Shown here piece by piece: positions 18,401 through 26,327 of a stretch of 64,000 bases of DNA. Every line of letters starts with the position of its first letter. The first letter of the stretch is position 1. A program made the position numbers and the translations under genes. Source of the stretch: Herpetosiphon gulosus (GTDB taxonomy: Bacteria > Chloroflexota > Chloroflexia > Chloroflexales > Herpetosiphonaceae); contig NZ_BAABRU010000001.1 in the NCBI RefSeq assembly GCF_039545135.1, positions 62,001 through 126,000 on the forward strand, read 5' to 3'. Below the pieces are notes generated by a model that ran no database searches, was not told the origin of the DNA, and saw only the letters and a list, made by a program, of their open reading frames with translations.

Positions 18401-18492
18401 TGCACCTGCACCACACCGCCAGCCAACGCGGCTTCGTAGACCACATCATCGGCTAACTGGCCGTGATTGGGCACAAAGCCACTGCTGGTCAT
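15484..18492 (-). CDS. large secreted DUF7948/SBBP-type protein, body frame (signal peptide in another frame)
   Basis: A frame of 1002 codons from the first ATG at 18492. The N-terminus 'SGFVPNHGQLADDVVYEAAL' and the following 200 residues match the domain found ahead of SBBP repeats (a PNxGQ..D.V.Y pattern). Residues about 230-620 are beta-rich with repeated 'SPTGAIAVATW'-like blades. The last 380 residues are a separate Trp/Tyr-rich domain, 'VKIAAGFDAEYYQHPWGD', of unknown family. There is no signal peptide or ribosome site at 18492. Upstream, in a frame offset by one base, lies a perfect ribosome site and signal peptide (18509-18646). Removing one base of the nine-base homopolymer joins the two. 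It is therefore either a sequencing error, a phase-variable gene or a recent mutation. Confidence 0.75.
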   Translation of the reverse strand: MTSSGFVPNHGQLADDVVYEAALAGGVVQVQPLGWQLQLSPPLTSSIEPITLTMELVGASSPAAWESSQPLVTTVSDYRQPDPSRWRSDVPQYQQIQARSIYPQIDLQYTVTPSATLKSSYLVAAGADPSQIAWRYPEALGVEIAHDGSLVIQVNPTTTITESTPIAWQDLGEDRVFVPVAFQLAHDGTVGFAVGAYDPSQPLVLDPSLTITANPSQFDMTEPRVIQSHSNGTWYVAGCSGLQSVVTVYDSSATTVIERMLVGTAYSTGSICTNLALSPTGAIAVATWSRDRPSTPAQVWHWNSPTSTPSVVTLPATASRPAVIGMVIHPSNGQTQVLWQDGQEGITPPISYLSTLDQGSLLTNTALAGNGRIYTQLAQSPNGMLYRGYRETPLGSGIQSAGIERWTGSNWVSVWGQSGTTTSGWTVGPLVIDAQEQVIASVIKQDTAPLVNSHYEQLWYVRVPAAGAVVQQPLSQEYHQPNGFTYTYPRSMVALANGQVAIGGVSQGYGYPLATLSAEWTSGFVLTVDSAGQIVDQLALREDDHADTVVSGLGMNQAGMLLVGGHETWQATSPNSNQSFLATVADITIQTKPQPPAYSVSYYVQSKSIKGALQSGCDARRGGDRMVVLAFGRPSRQDGDPTTRVMLLVQQNDQAESLYISYDQIYEWALAFAVGYATPYATWQGEQCTGLPAQYNPATLDSPLLPKAELTLVLGSSNAARYDGITYQDNPYLTGDDGIAWGELINDVEEDLRNPLNLGSITTKIFPRVKIAAGFDAEYYQHPWGDDRSHRVPINGEKHGSWEWSTYAWTVAWLLSYDQYQRQSAQSNHIYIFGSCESCPRAWSPDTWGTDIKTVFGRVIYVNWKLYSAYPMPQLYQAPYIFEWVNVVRYARNQNIGMHIGQLMTDCANTANCQLPRGGGARLTPFDCFVQGSDALCPNGDWQPYSLLIDSDPLTPAYKEFPPHHGWQAFTDQMTATRSETTPPKHVTDICGQVSDPSCGSR

Positions 18493-18508
18493 GGCTACTT
18501 GAATTATG

Positions 18509-18646
18509 TCAATATCGGGGGGGGGTAGGTGTGGCGGCTTGGCTGGTTGGGGTCAGCGGAGCGGCCAGCCAACTCAGGCTGCTGAGTAGCAGCAGGCCAA
18601 CCACCCAACGCCGCAGGGGTTGCGGCCAACGGGCACGATCGTTCAT
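18509..18646 (-). CDS. signal-peptide segment of the downstream secreted protein, out of frame
   Basis: The ATG at 18646 has GGAGG 9 nt upstream and encodes a signal peptide: MNDRARWPQPLRR, a hydrophobic core VVGLLLLSSLSWLAAP, then TSQAATPTPP. The frame ends at a TGA just after a run of nine C (minus strand). With eight C residues translation would continue as PDIDIIQVAMTSSGFVPNHG into the 1002-codon frame. As sequenced it yields only a 45-residue peptide. Confidence 0.7.
   Translation of the reverse strand: MNDRARWPQPLRRWVVGLLLLSSLSWLAAPLTPTSQAATPTPPRY
18517..18525. repeat. homopolymer of nine G (nine C on the coding strand)
   Basis: A nine-base mononucleotide run located exactly at the junction between the signal-peptide frame and the body frame. 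Such tracts are prone to slipped-strand mispairing and to sequencing error. A length of 8 or 11 restores the fusion; the present length of 9 breaks it. Confidence 0.9.
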
Positions 18647-18756
18647 GAGGCATGTCCTCCATCAACTCACAAAATTCACCTACCCAGCCTAGCACACTGG
18701 CGACGGGCTGGTCAATGATAGCAGGCTGAGAGTGAAGGATGAGGGATGAAATTTAA

Positions 18757-18816
18757 CCACCAAGGGCACGAAGGACACGAAGTAATTAATCTTCGTGCTC
18801 TTCGTGTCCTTCGTGG
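18757..18816. repeat. family A inverted repeat
   Basis: CCACCAAGGGCACGAAGGAC on the left and GTGTCCTTCGTGG on the right flank the same AT-rich centre (TAATTAAT) as in the copy at 13508-13567. It lies between the secreted-protein gene and the nucleotide-sugar dehydrogenase. Confidence 0.85.
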
Positions 18817-18852
18817 ATCAAAAAGATTTATGGCTTCGTGGTTACGCTTGCT

Positions 18853-20169
18853 TTACAACAAGCGAATTTTTTCGCGGTGGGTTTTGACTTCGCGGGTGGC
18901 GTTGCGGGTATCGACGACCACACGGCTTTGCTCGACGATCTTGGCATAATCAAAAGCACTGTGATCGGTCACAATTACCGTGCAATGGGCTTGCTGTAGC
19001 AGCTCATCGGTTAGCGGCACGGTTTGATATTCATGATTATGGTGATCGTAAAAGACGGTTATATGCGGATCGCAGCAATAAACGTTGGCTCCATCAGCTG
19101 CCAACAAATCCATTACTTTGAAAATTGGAGATTCGCGGTAATCGTCGATATCTTTTTTATAGGCCACACCGAGCAAGACAACCGTTGAGCCTTTGATGCT
19201 GCGTTCTTGATCGTTCAGGGCATGGCTGATCCGATCGCGGACAAAGCGCGGCATGGTCAAATTGATCTCGCCTGCCAGTTCGATAAAGCGGGCCGAAATA
19301 TCGTAATGCCGCGCCTTCCAAGCCAAATAGAAGGGATCAAGCGGGATACAGTGGCCACCCAAGCCCGGGCCAGGTGTAAAGCGCATAAATCCAAATGGCT
19401 TGGTCGCAGCAGCATCGATAATTTCCCAGACGTTCAAGCCCATGCGATCACAAATTAACGTTAATTCGTTGACCAAAGCAATATTGACGTTGCGGAAAAT
19501 ATTCTCGAAGAGCTTGGTCATTTCGGCGGCGGCTGGCGAGGAAACTTCGGTTACTGCCGTCACGATATGGCCATAAAACAGTGAAGTTAGCTCGTTACAC
19601 TGCGGCGTAACCCCACCAACCACCTTAGGAATATTGTGCACTTTAAAATTAACCGAGCCTGGATCGATCCGTTCGGGCGAGAAGGCCAAGAAATAATCTT
19701 CACCCACGCTGAGGTTGCAGGCATCAAAGGCTGGTTTGAGCACTTCAACTGTCGTGCCGGGGTAGGTGGTGCTTTCAAGAATAATCAATTGGCCCGGACG
19801 GAGCCGCGCGGCAATCTCGTTGGTCGCCGATTCGATATAGCTCATATCGGGGTCACGAGCTTCGTTGAGTGGGGTCGGCATACAAATAATAATGATATCG
19901 CAATCACGCAATCGCTCAAATTGGGCGGTTGCTTCGATCAACTTATTATTGCGTAGCGCGGCCAAATCGCTGCTTGGCACATCGCCGATATAGCTCACGC
20001 CCTCGTTGATGCTGGCAATTCGTTCAGCACTAATATCGAAGCCCAGCACATTAAACCCAACGTTGCCAGCCCGAGCCAACATTGGCAAGCCAACGTAGCC
20101 CATGCCAATAACCCCAACTTGAGCACGCCGTGTTTCGATCGCGCTGCGTAAATCTGCAAAGGTACTCAC
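18853..20169 (-). CDS. UDP-sugar 6-dehydrogenase (WecC/WbpA type)
   Basis: A 438-residue NAD-dependent nucleotide-sugar dehydrogenase oxidising a UDP-hexose or UDP-N-acetylhexosamine C6 to the uronic acid for surface polysaccharides. The Rossmann motif is 'VGVIGMGYVGLPMLA' (residues 18-32). The substrate/NAD region is 'CMPTPLNEARDPDMSYI', the catalytic segment is 'GPGLGGHCIPLDPFYLAWKA' with Cys274, and the C-terminal domain has 'LGVAYKKDIDDYRESP'. The acetamido-type sequence around 'GGHCIPLDP' favours UDP-N-acetylglucosamine/mannosamine enzymes over UDP-glucose dehydrogenase. The start is GTG at 20169 with AAGGA 7 nt upstream. The glycosyltransferase upstream on the same strand suggests a role in exopolysaccharide. 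Confidence 0.92.
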   Translation of the reverse strand: MSTFADLRSAIETRRAQVGVIGMGYVGLPMLARAGNVGFNVLGFDISAERIASINEGVSYIGDVPSSDLAALRNNKLIEATAQFERLRDCDIIIICMPTPLNEARDPDMSYIESATNEIAARLRPGQLIILESTTYPGTTVEVLKPAFDACNLSVGEDYFLAFSPERIDPGSVNFKVHNIPKVVGGVTPQCNELTSLFYGHIVTAVTEVSSPAAAEMTKLFENIFRNVNIALVNELTLICDRMGLNVWEIIDAAATKPFGFMRFTPGPGLGGHCIPLDPFYLAWKARHYDISARFIELAGEINLTMPRFVRDRISHALNDQERSIKGSTVVLLGVAYKKDIDDYRESPIFKVMDLLAADGANVYCCDPHITVFYDHHNHEYQTVPLTDELLQQAHCTVIVTDHSAFDYAKIVEQSRVVVDTRNATREVKTHREKIRLL

Positions 20170-20262
20170 ACTAAATCCTTTATTGTTTCATAGATTTGCA
20201 TCTATGCGAAACTGAAAACCATGCGCCAAACAAGCTCGGCGCTAGAATGATTGTTGTTAATT

Positions 20263-20374
20263 CCCCTCACCCCCGACCCCTCTCCCACTGCGGTAGGTGA
20301 GGGGAGTTCCAACCTTTATGATAGGATGATCCCCCCTCGCCTGCTTGGCGGGAGAGGGGGCTAGGGGGTGAGGG
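20263..20374. repeat. family B repeat (CCCTCACCCC...CTCTCCC type), inverted pair
   Basis: CCCCTCACCCCCGACCCCTC starts the left arm and GGGGGCTAGGGGGTGAGGG ends the right arm, with ACTGCGGTAGG and CTGCTTGGCGGG elements between. The pair can fold into a long GC-rich stem. Related copies lie at 43299-43421 and 45053-45096. Confidence 0.85.
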
Positions 20375-20393
20375 AATATCCATCCTTACCGAA

Positions 20394-21623
20394 TTATGAC
20401 GATCGAATCGCCGCAGTATACAGCTTTTCAAGCCGTTCGGCGTAGCGATTCCAGGTTAATTCGGTTTCAACCCGTAAACGTGCCGCGTTGCCTAGCAGCC
20501 TAGCCTGCTCTGGTTGATTGAGTAGATCGTTGATGGCGGCACTCAGCGCTTGTGGCTGGGCAGGGGCTACCAACAAACCATGCTCGCCCGACGTAATCAC
20601 TCCCGGCACTCCGGCAATCTTGCTGGCAATAATTGGCCGACCTGCGCCCATGGCTTCAAGCAGGGTGTTGGGTAAGCCATCGACGTTGCCACTGCGATCG
20701 CGCACCGAAGGCAGAATGAAGATCGTCGCTGCATTCAAGGCACTATTGATTACATCGTGGCCGATTGCCCCGGGAAATAACACGGCCTCGCCAATCCCCA
20801 AATCGGCGGCTTGAGCCATGAGTTGCTCTAGGCCTGGGCCATAACCACCAATCATCAATTTGGCAGTTGGATGCTGATTGAGCACCTGTGCAAAGGCCTG
20901 CACCAAATAGCGAAAGCCTTTTTTCTCGACCATGCGCCCAACTGTAAATAGCAATGGTATGGCAGCATCAAGCCCATGCTGTTGGCGAAACGCCGCGCCA
21001 GCGGCTGGGTCGGGTCGAAAATCAACGGCATCAACACAATAGGGTAGCACATGCAATTTAGCAGGTTCTGCGCCCAAAGCTGCCGCCCGCGTCGTCAGAT
21101 CGCTCGATGGAGCAGTGATTGCCGAGGCATAGCGCATAATCGCTGTATTGATCCAGCCAGTTGGGGCGGTGCGTTCAGCGACTGAGACATCCGAACCGTG
21201 AGTGCTGATAATCAGTGGCAATTTGCGTTGACGCGCTAGCAACCATGCCGGAAAGCCATTCGGAATAGACCAATGACCATGAATTAAATCGAAGGGTTGT
21301 TGGGCGGTCAGCTGAGCCATGGTGCGCCAAGCCGAAGCAACTGCCAAGGGTGCAACCAAAAGCGCGGCGTTGCGCATTTGCACATCATTATGCAACGCGC
21401 CAGCATAGCCCCAAACATTTAAGCTAGGATGCGGCGCATAGCGATAGCGATGGATCTGCATGCCCCGCACCTGATCGCCACGCTTGAGTTCGGGATGATC
21501 GGGCAAAAGCATATGCACCTCGTGGCCACGCTCAACCACGGCGGCGGCAATTTCTTCGATAAAGGGCGCGGTCATCTCACCTGGATATTTAGGAAACGAC
21601 GACGCAATCATGAGTATGCGCAT
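20394..21623 (-). CDS. family 4 glycosyltransferase
   Basis: A 409-residue GT-B glycosyltransferase. The N-terminal acceptor domain starts 'MRILMIASSFPKYPGE', with 'FDLIHGHWSIPNGFPAWLLA' and 'LIISTHGSDVS'. The C-terminal donor domain has 'LFTVGRMVEKKGFRYLVQAF', 'KLMIGGYGPGLEQL', and the retaining-enzyme nucleotide site 'GLPNTLLEAMGAGRPIIASK' before 'GVPGVI'. It probably adds a hexose to a lipid-linked glycan or exopolysaccharide on the inner face of the membrane. The specificity cannot be read. It lies between a GT-C-like membrane protein and the UDP-sugar dehydrogenase on the same strand, separated by a family B repeat from the latter. Confidence 0.9.
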   Translation of the reverse strand: MRILMIASSFPKYPGEMTAPFIEEIAAAVVERGHEVHMLLPDHPELKRGDQVRGMQIHRYRYAPHPSLNVWGYAGALHNDVQMRNAALLVAPLAVASAWRTMAQLTAQQPFDLIHGHWSIPNGFPAWLLARQRKLPLIISTHGSDVSVAERTAPTGWINTAIMRYASAITAPSSDLTTRAAALGAEPAKLHVLPYCVDAVDFRPDPAAGAAFRQQHGLDAAIPLLFTVGRMVEKKGFRYLVQAFAQVLNQHPTAKLMIGGYGPGLEQLMAQAADLGIGEAVLFPGAIGHDVINSALNAATIFILPSVRDRSGNVDGLPNTLLEAMGAGRPIIASKIAGVPGVITSGEHGLLVAPAQPQALSAAINDLLNQPEQARLLGNAARLRVETELTWNRYAERLEKLYTAAIRSS

Positions 21624-21736
21624 AACTTGCTATTCGCTCATAGGCTATCGATCAATGCAATAGCCGTGTATGATGATCAATCAGTTTGGAGTCGTTGGTC
21701 CATTGCAGCTACAGTTTTGGCTCCAGCAAACTGTAT

Positions 21737-24586
21737 TTATTGAATTTCGTAGATATAGACTGTGCGATTTTTCGGCCCAGCAAAGCTGGCTCGTAGCACA
21801 AACCCAGGTAGCTCTTCGCCTTTGAGCAAACGGCCTAAGCCAATTTGGGCTTGATCTTTGTTGTTTTGCACAGCATTGACCAGAATAAACGAGGCCTTGT
21901 AATAGTCAGCAACCTGTTTAATCACGGCTAAATCGGCCACATTTGGGTTCATTACGGCAGCGCGTTCAGCATGAAAATTGAGTTGCCATGGCACGCGAGT
22001 CATCACCACCGCCTCTGGTGGGGTATTTTGGCGCAACCATTCGAAGGCCTGCAAATCGGGCTGCCATTCGGCGTATTCGCTGCCTACGACGGTGGCACTT
22101 TTGTTGGCAGCCTCGACCCAACCCGGAGTGAGCGCCAATACCAACAATTGAGCCGCGACCAACAAGGCCAACGGGCGACCGCGCTGCTTCCAACAACGAG
22201 CAATTGCATCGTGAATTGCCACCAACGCACCAGCTGCTAGCAAGGCCAAAAATGGCACTAACGGCACAAAATAACGTTCTTCATCGGCGTGCCAATATAG
22301 CGCTAAGAACAGCACATACGGCGTGAAACTCACTCCAACCAAGGCCATCAAGCTGGCTTGTTGGCGACGAGCGGCAATCAGACCAATTAAGCTCAGCCAC
22401 GCGCCCAACATCAACCACACATAGGGCTGACCATTAACTCCCTGATCGTTATTGCCCATCAAATTGCCGCGACCGCTGAACATGCCCAAGGCTGGGCTAG
22501 CAGGCAACAAATAGTTGCGGGTCGCCTCAAATTGATTGCCAATTTTATCAAAGGTCTTTTGATAACCCCAACGCAGAATCCAGCTTGGCTCGGGCAAGCC
22601 GTTGCTCCCCGGTAAGCCTTGCTCGTTGGTGTAGATATTGTAGATCGAATCGAAATTTGTGTAGCCGATGATCCAAGCATCATAACTTTCGGTCGAAAAG
22701 GCGGGCTTGCCAAATTCGTGCAGATTGCGGGCGATATAGGGTGAGAACACCAAAACCGCTGGTAGTACCCACCACAACGCGGCGGTGCGATAGGCCTTCC
22801 AGCGATCTTCGACCTGCCACAAACGCCAAATTAGCCACAAGCCCATGCCAATTGCCACAATCACGGCGCTGGTTTTTTGCCAACACATCAGCCCGATGAT
22901 CAAGCCTGAGCCAAGCAAGCGCTCTTTGTTATGAGTTACCAAGCTACGCCAGAGTAACCAAATCGCCGCTGTATAGAACAACACAAACGCCAAATCCGAG
23001 GTGCTATAGATCATCAAGCGAAACATATGCCGATTGATCAGCACTAAAAGCACCGCAATCAAGCCAACCCGTTGATCCCACAACTGACGCGCAATTCGAT
23101 AGACCAAGATCGACAGCAAACTAAAAAAGATCAGATTGGGAATTTTTGCGGCCCACGGTTCTGGCCCAAACAAGGCAAAGAATGGCGCGATCCAGACTGG
23201 CTGCAACATTGGCCAGGTTTCTTGCACCCGTGTCACGTTACCATCGGGGTACAGTTTGAAAAATTGGGTCACATAATCGACGACCCAGCCACGCCCCGCC
23301 ACCAAGTTGCGAGCAACCACCCCATTATCGGAGTAATCGGCGTTGCCAAGGTAGTTAATTTGGCGAATTACGCTCCAACTATAAACGAACCAAACCCCAA
23401 CCAATAAACCGAGTAAGGCCCAGCCCAAGCCTTGGCGGGTGCGCAAACGCCGATTGACCCGATCGAGCAGCCGATTGAGATCGCTCCAGTAGAAGGCTGC
23501 AATAAACAAGCTGGCTACCGCCAACGAAACCACAATAATTGCCCCAGGATCGAGCTTTTTGGCTTTGGGCAGCCATTCGTTGGCGGCTTGGCTAAGGCTC
23601 GGCCAACTGACCGCTAGCAAGCCAATCAGCGCGGCCATGGCTAAACCATAATCAAGATTTTGGCCTTGCAACAAGCGTTGACGGAAGTGCAACCATGTAT
23701 CAATAATCTGGCGTTGCCAATTCCAAACCACCACAAACCCAAGTCCCAACAGCAGCAACTCAAACGACGGCAACAGCCAGTGCCGCGCAACATAGGCCAG
23801 CGTGAGCCAAAAAGCCACCAAGAGCAACCCAAGCAAAAATAATGGCAAACGCTCACGCGGATAGTGCCAACCAGCCAAGAGCAGCAAACCCAAGGCCACA
23901 GCCACGCGCCAAATCAGGCTCAACGCAGGTACATTAAAGCCCACGGTGTTGGTTGTGGCGCTAACGCCATACAAACGCAAACCATGAGGGCGGCGGTCAT
24001 TGGGATACAGCGTTGTACCAGTAAAGGTGGCAGTATTATCCAAGGGGGCAAGTTGCTGTGGGTCGTGGCTCAGGCGTAATTCAAGCTCAAGGTTGCTTTG
24101 ATTGAGCACAGGGGTAGTTAATTGATAGATTGTGCGTTGGCTGCTGGCCTCAAATACGGCGATCAGCTGTTGATTGACCAACACATGCACAAATGGCTGG
24201 CGTAAATCGCTGCGCAACACATCATCGGGCCAGCCAACTACATCAAGTTCAAGCGTATAACTGCTATTTGCGCCGAGTGCCGGAATCTGAATTTGAGTGC
24301 TGCCGCGCGTCCAGCGAAACCGCCCGCCGGTTGCATCAAGTTCGTCGGGGAAAACCGTGCCAAGATCGGTGGCAGCTTGGCCGAGCGCCTCGCTTGAAAC
24401 CAAAAACGGCTGATCGCCCAAGCCATCGCTGGCAATCCGCACATGGGTCGGCAACTGATAGAGCGCGGTTAACAATAGGAGCGCCATCAGCAACACACTT
24501 GCGATTGTAATGATCCATTGACGCAGCGACCATGCAGCGCGGCGTTGCCACCAGTCTTGTACCAAGCCAGCCTCAAATCGTTTCAT
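21737..24586 (-). CDS. GT-C/GT39-like membrane glycosyltransferase with N-terminal beta domain
   Basis: About 949 residues. One membrane segment (residues about 25-45) is followed by an extracytoplasmic beta domain (about 50-230, including 'RFRWTRGSTQIQIPALG'), then about 12 hydrophobic segments. In the GT-C part, the first outer loop has 'GNADYSDNGVVARNLVAG', with acidic residues placed like the catalytic Asp of GT39/ArnT-like enzymes, and 'TWPMLQPVWIAPFFALFGPE'. Such enzymes use polyprenyl-phosphate sugars outside the membrane. The ATG at 24586 is chosen, but TTG codons just upstream are possible because the predicted transcript starts only a few bases before. The same N-terminal beta domain occurs in the protein at 28643-30571. 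Confidence 0.8.
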   Translation of the reverse strand: MKRFEAGLVQDWWQRRAAWSLRQWIITIASVLLMALLLLTALYQLPTHVRIASDGLGDQPFLVSSEALGQAATDLGTVFPDELDATGGRFRWTRGSTQIQIPALGANSSYTLELDVVGWPDDVLRSDLRQPFVHVLVNQQLIAVFEASSQRTIYQLTTPVLNQSNLELELRLSHDPQQLAPLDNTATFTGTTLYPNDRRPHGLRLYGVSATTNTVGFNVPALSLIWRVAVALGLLLLAGWHYPRERLPLFLLGLLLVAFWLTLAYVARHWLLPSFELLLLGLGFVVVWNWQRQIIDTWLHFRQRLLQGQNLDYGLAMAALIGLLAVSWPSLSQAANEWLPKAKKLDPGAIIVVSLAVASLFIAAFYWSDLNRLLDRVNRRLRTRQGLGWALLGLLVGVWFVYSWSVIRQINYLGNADYSDNGVVARNLVAGRGWVVDYVTQFFKLYPDGNVTRVQETWPMLQPVWIAPFFALFGPEPWAAKIPNLIFFSLLSILVYRIARQLWDQRVGLIAVLLVLINRHMFRLMIYSTSDLAFVLFYTAAIWLLWRSLVTHNKERLLGSGLIIGLMCWQKTSAVIVAIGMGLWLIWRLWQVEDRWKAYRTAALWWVLPAVLVFSPYIARNLHEFGKPAFSTESYDAWIIGYTNFDSIYNIYTNEQGLPGSNGLPEPSWILRWGYQKTFDKIGNQFEATRNYLLPASPALGMFSGRGNLMGNNDQGVNGQPYVWLMLGAWLSLIGLIAARRQQASLMALVGVSFTPYVLFLALYWHADEERYFVPLVPFLALLAAGALVAIHDAIARCWKQRGRPLALLVAAQLLVLALTPGWVEAANKSATVVGSEYAEWQPDLQAFEWLRQNTPPEAVVMTRVPWQLNFHAERAAVMNPNVADLAVIKQVADYYKASFILVNAVQNNKDQAQIGLGRLLKGEELPGFVLRASFAGPKNRTVYIYEIQ

Positions 24587-24601
24587 CGACAACAACGTGC
24601 C

Positions 24602-24610
24602 ATTATACCA
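24602..24610 (-). promoter_or_regulatory. extended -10 promoter for the GT-C gene
   Basis: On the minus strand TGGTATAAT is a perfect extended -10 element. No -35 match is present. Transcription would begin about 10 nt before the ATG, implying a leaderless or nearly leaderless mRNA, consistent with the absence of a ribosome site. Confidence 0.55.
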
Positions 24611-24696
24611 GAGCATCGCATCGGCGCTTTTCAGCAGTTTATCATTGCAATCAGCTTTGAGATTATGCCATGATTGGGCTTATTTGGAGCAGAATT

Positions 24697-25302
24697 ATGA
24701 TCAAAGCCATTGTATTTGATATTGGCGGAGTTTTGGAAATTACGCCACGCACTGGCTGGGTTGAACGTTGGGAACAGCAATTGGGCTTGGCTGCGGACAG
24801 CATCAATCAACAGCTGCACGATCTTTGGCTTGGCGGCAGCATTGGCACAATCAGCGAACAAGTAGTTGAGGCCGGTATCGCCGAGCGCTTAGGCCTAGAT
24901 TCTAGCCAATTAGCCGCTTTTTTGGCCGATTTATGGGCTGAATATTTAGGCAAACTCAATGCCGAGTTGGCCGAATTTTTTGCCAGCCTACGACCACGCT
25001 ATACTACCGCCATTTTGAGCAATAGTTTTGTGGGCGCACGCCAGCGCGAACAAGCAGCCTATGGCTTTGAAGACATCTGCGATTTAATCATCTACTCGCA
25101 CGAAGAAGGCCTGAAAAAGCCTGATCCAGCGTTTTATCGTTTAGCCTGCGAACGGCTCAAGGTTCAGCCCCACGAAATGATTTTTCTTGATGATATTGAC
25201 GTAGTGGTCGAAGCTGCGCGAAACCTTGGCATTAAGGCAATTCATTATCACTCAAATCAACAAGCGATTGCCGAAATTCAGGCCTTGCTAGCCGCTGCCT
25301 GA
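24697..25302 (+). CDS. HAD-superfamily hydrolase (phosphatase/epoxide-hydrolase-N-terminal type)
   Basis: A 201-residue HAD hydrolase. Motif I is 'IKAIVFDIGGVLE', where Asp8 is the nucleophile and the second position is Gly instead of the usual Asp, as in the FDxGGVL subgroup. Motif II is 'YTTAILSNSF', motif III 'GLKKPDPAFYRLACERLKV', and motif IV 'EMIFLDDIDVVVEAARNLGI'. It is likely a small-molecule phosphatase. The ATG at 24697 has GGAGC 7 nt upstream; an earlier in-frame ATG adds nine residues without a ribosome site. Its 3' end overlaps the convergent RNA methyltransferase gene by 25 bp. Confidence 0.88.
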   Translation: MIKAIVFDIGGVLEITPRTGWVERWEQQLGLAADSINQQLHDLWLGGSIGTISEQVVEAGIAERLGLDSSQLAAFLADLWAEYLGKLNAELAEFFASLRPRYTTAILSNSFVGARQREQAAYGFEDICDLIIYSHEEGLKKPDPAFYRLACERLKVQPHEMIFLDDIDVVVEAARNLGIKAIHYHSNQQAIAEIQALLAAA

Positions 25303-26078
25303 GTCAGAATTTCATACAACAGCACGCCTGTGGCCACCGCCAAATTTAGCGAATCGGCCTGACCATGCATTGGAATGCTGACCAAGGCTTGGCATTGGGC
25401 TTGTTGCTCAGTATCCAAGCCTTCGCGTTCGCTGCCCATCAGCAAAATCAACGGCTGGGGATAGTCATAGTTGCGATAGTGGCTGCTGGCTGAATCGGCT
25501 GCCCCAACCAAATTAAAGCCACTTTGGCTGAGCCATTGGTTAAATTCAGCCCAGGTTGCCTTAACCAAGCGTTGGCTAAATAAAGTGCCCATGCTGGCTC
25601 GACCCGTTGCTGGATCATAGGGATCGGTGCAATCGCCCAATAAGATCACGCCAGCCGCCCCAACCGCATCGCCAGTGCGCAAAATCGTGCCCAAATTACC
25701 AGGGTCACTGATCGCATTGAGCGCGATCCAACACAGGCCTTGGTCAGGCTTAACTTCGGCCAAAGTAGCCCATTGCTGGCGCACCACCGCTGCCAAGCCT
25801 TGCGGGCCATCTTTGCTCGAAAGGCTGGCGAAAACCTCGCTGCTAACTTCGAGAATGGTTGTGGCTTGTTGGCGTTGCTGCTCGACTAAATCTTGGGCAA
25901 ATTGGCTACGCAACAGGTCGGGTGCAACGATCAATTGCTCAATTGGCGCTTGGGCCTGTACTGCCTCGGTTACATTGCGAATACCTTCAATAAAAAAAAG
26001 GCCTGTGGCTTCACGCTCACGGCGTTGGCGCAAAGCCCGAATCTGCTTAATCGCTGGATTATGTTTGCTGGTTAACAT
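25278..26078 (-). CDS. TrmH/SpoU-family RNA 2'-O-methyltransferase
   Basis: A 266-residue SPOUT enzyme that methylates ribose 2'-OH of rRNA or tRNA. The N-terminal substrate-binding part is 'LTSKHNPAIKQIRALRQRRE' and 'GLFFIEGIRNVTEA'. The knotted catalytic domain shows motif 1 'ALNAISDPGNLGTILRTGDA', motif 2 'LILLMGSEREGLDTEQQAQC', and motif 3 'VSIPMHGQADSLNLAVATGV'. The nearest family is RlmB/TsnR-like; the target nucleotide is unknown. The start is the ATG at 26078 (MLTSKHNP, the normal family beginning). Its last codons overlap the end of the HAD gene on the other strand. Confidence 0.93.
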   Translation of the reverse strand: MLTSKHNPAIKQIRALRQRREREATGLFFIEGIRNVTEAVQAQAPIEQLIVAPDLLRSQFAQDLVEQQRQQATTILEVSSEVFASLSSKDGPQGLAAVVRQQWATLAEVKPDQGLCWIALNAISDPGNLGTILRTGDAVGAAGVILLGDCTDPYDPATGRASMGTLFSQRLVKATWAEFNQWLSQSGFNLVGAADSASSHYRNYDYPQPLILLMGSEREGLDTEQQAQCQALVSIPMHGQADSLNLAVATGVLLYEILTQAAASKA

Positions 26079-26138
26079 TGCCAAACTTTCTAGTTGAAAT
26101 CATGCTTTTAGCTATTGTAACAAGTAATCTGATCAAAA

Positions 26139-26279
26139 GGGATCAGGGGTCAGCCATTAGGGATCAGCAAAATGAAACTGCGAAGATAATGAAGATCACG
26201 AAGGTTAAGGCTTGTCGCCACAAATTGCCCGAATGTTGAGGCTGGAATACTGACCCCTAGCCCCTGACACCTGATCCCT
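26139..26279. repeat. family C repeat (GGGGTCAGGGGTC type), inverted pair, with a weak family A element inside
   Basis: GGGATCAGGGGTCAG on the left and CTGACCCCTAGCCCCTGACA followed by CTGATCCC on the right form an inverted pair. A degraded CGAAGATCACGAAGG segment lies between them. The whole gap between the RNA methyltransferase and the next gene is occupied by this element. Confidence 0.8.
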
Positions 26280-26287
26280 ATAAATCG

Positions 26288-26296
26288 TGGTATAGT
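26288..26296 (+). promoter_or_regulatory. extended -10 promoter of methyltransferase gene
   Basis: TGGTATAGT lies 32 nt before the GTG start, with no clear -35. It matches the extended -10 pattern seen repeatedly in this window. Confidence 0.5.
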
Positions 26297-26327
26297 CTCT
26301 GCGGAGTTCTTGCTAAAAGGCACTATT

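Noticed and set aside
15484-18492. The 1002-codon frame as an intact cytoplasmic protein starting at 18492
   Set aside because: Its domains are of secreted type, no ribosome site precedes 18492, and a signal peptide with a perfect ribosome site lies just upstream in the neighbouring frame.
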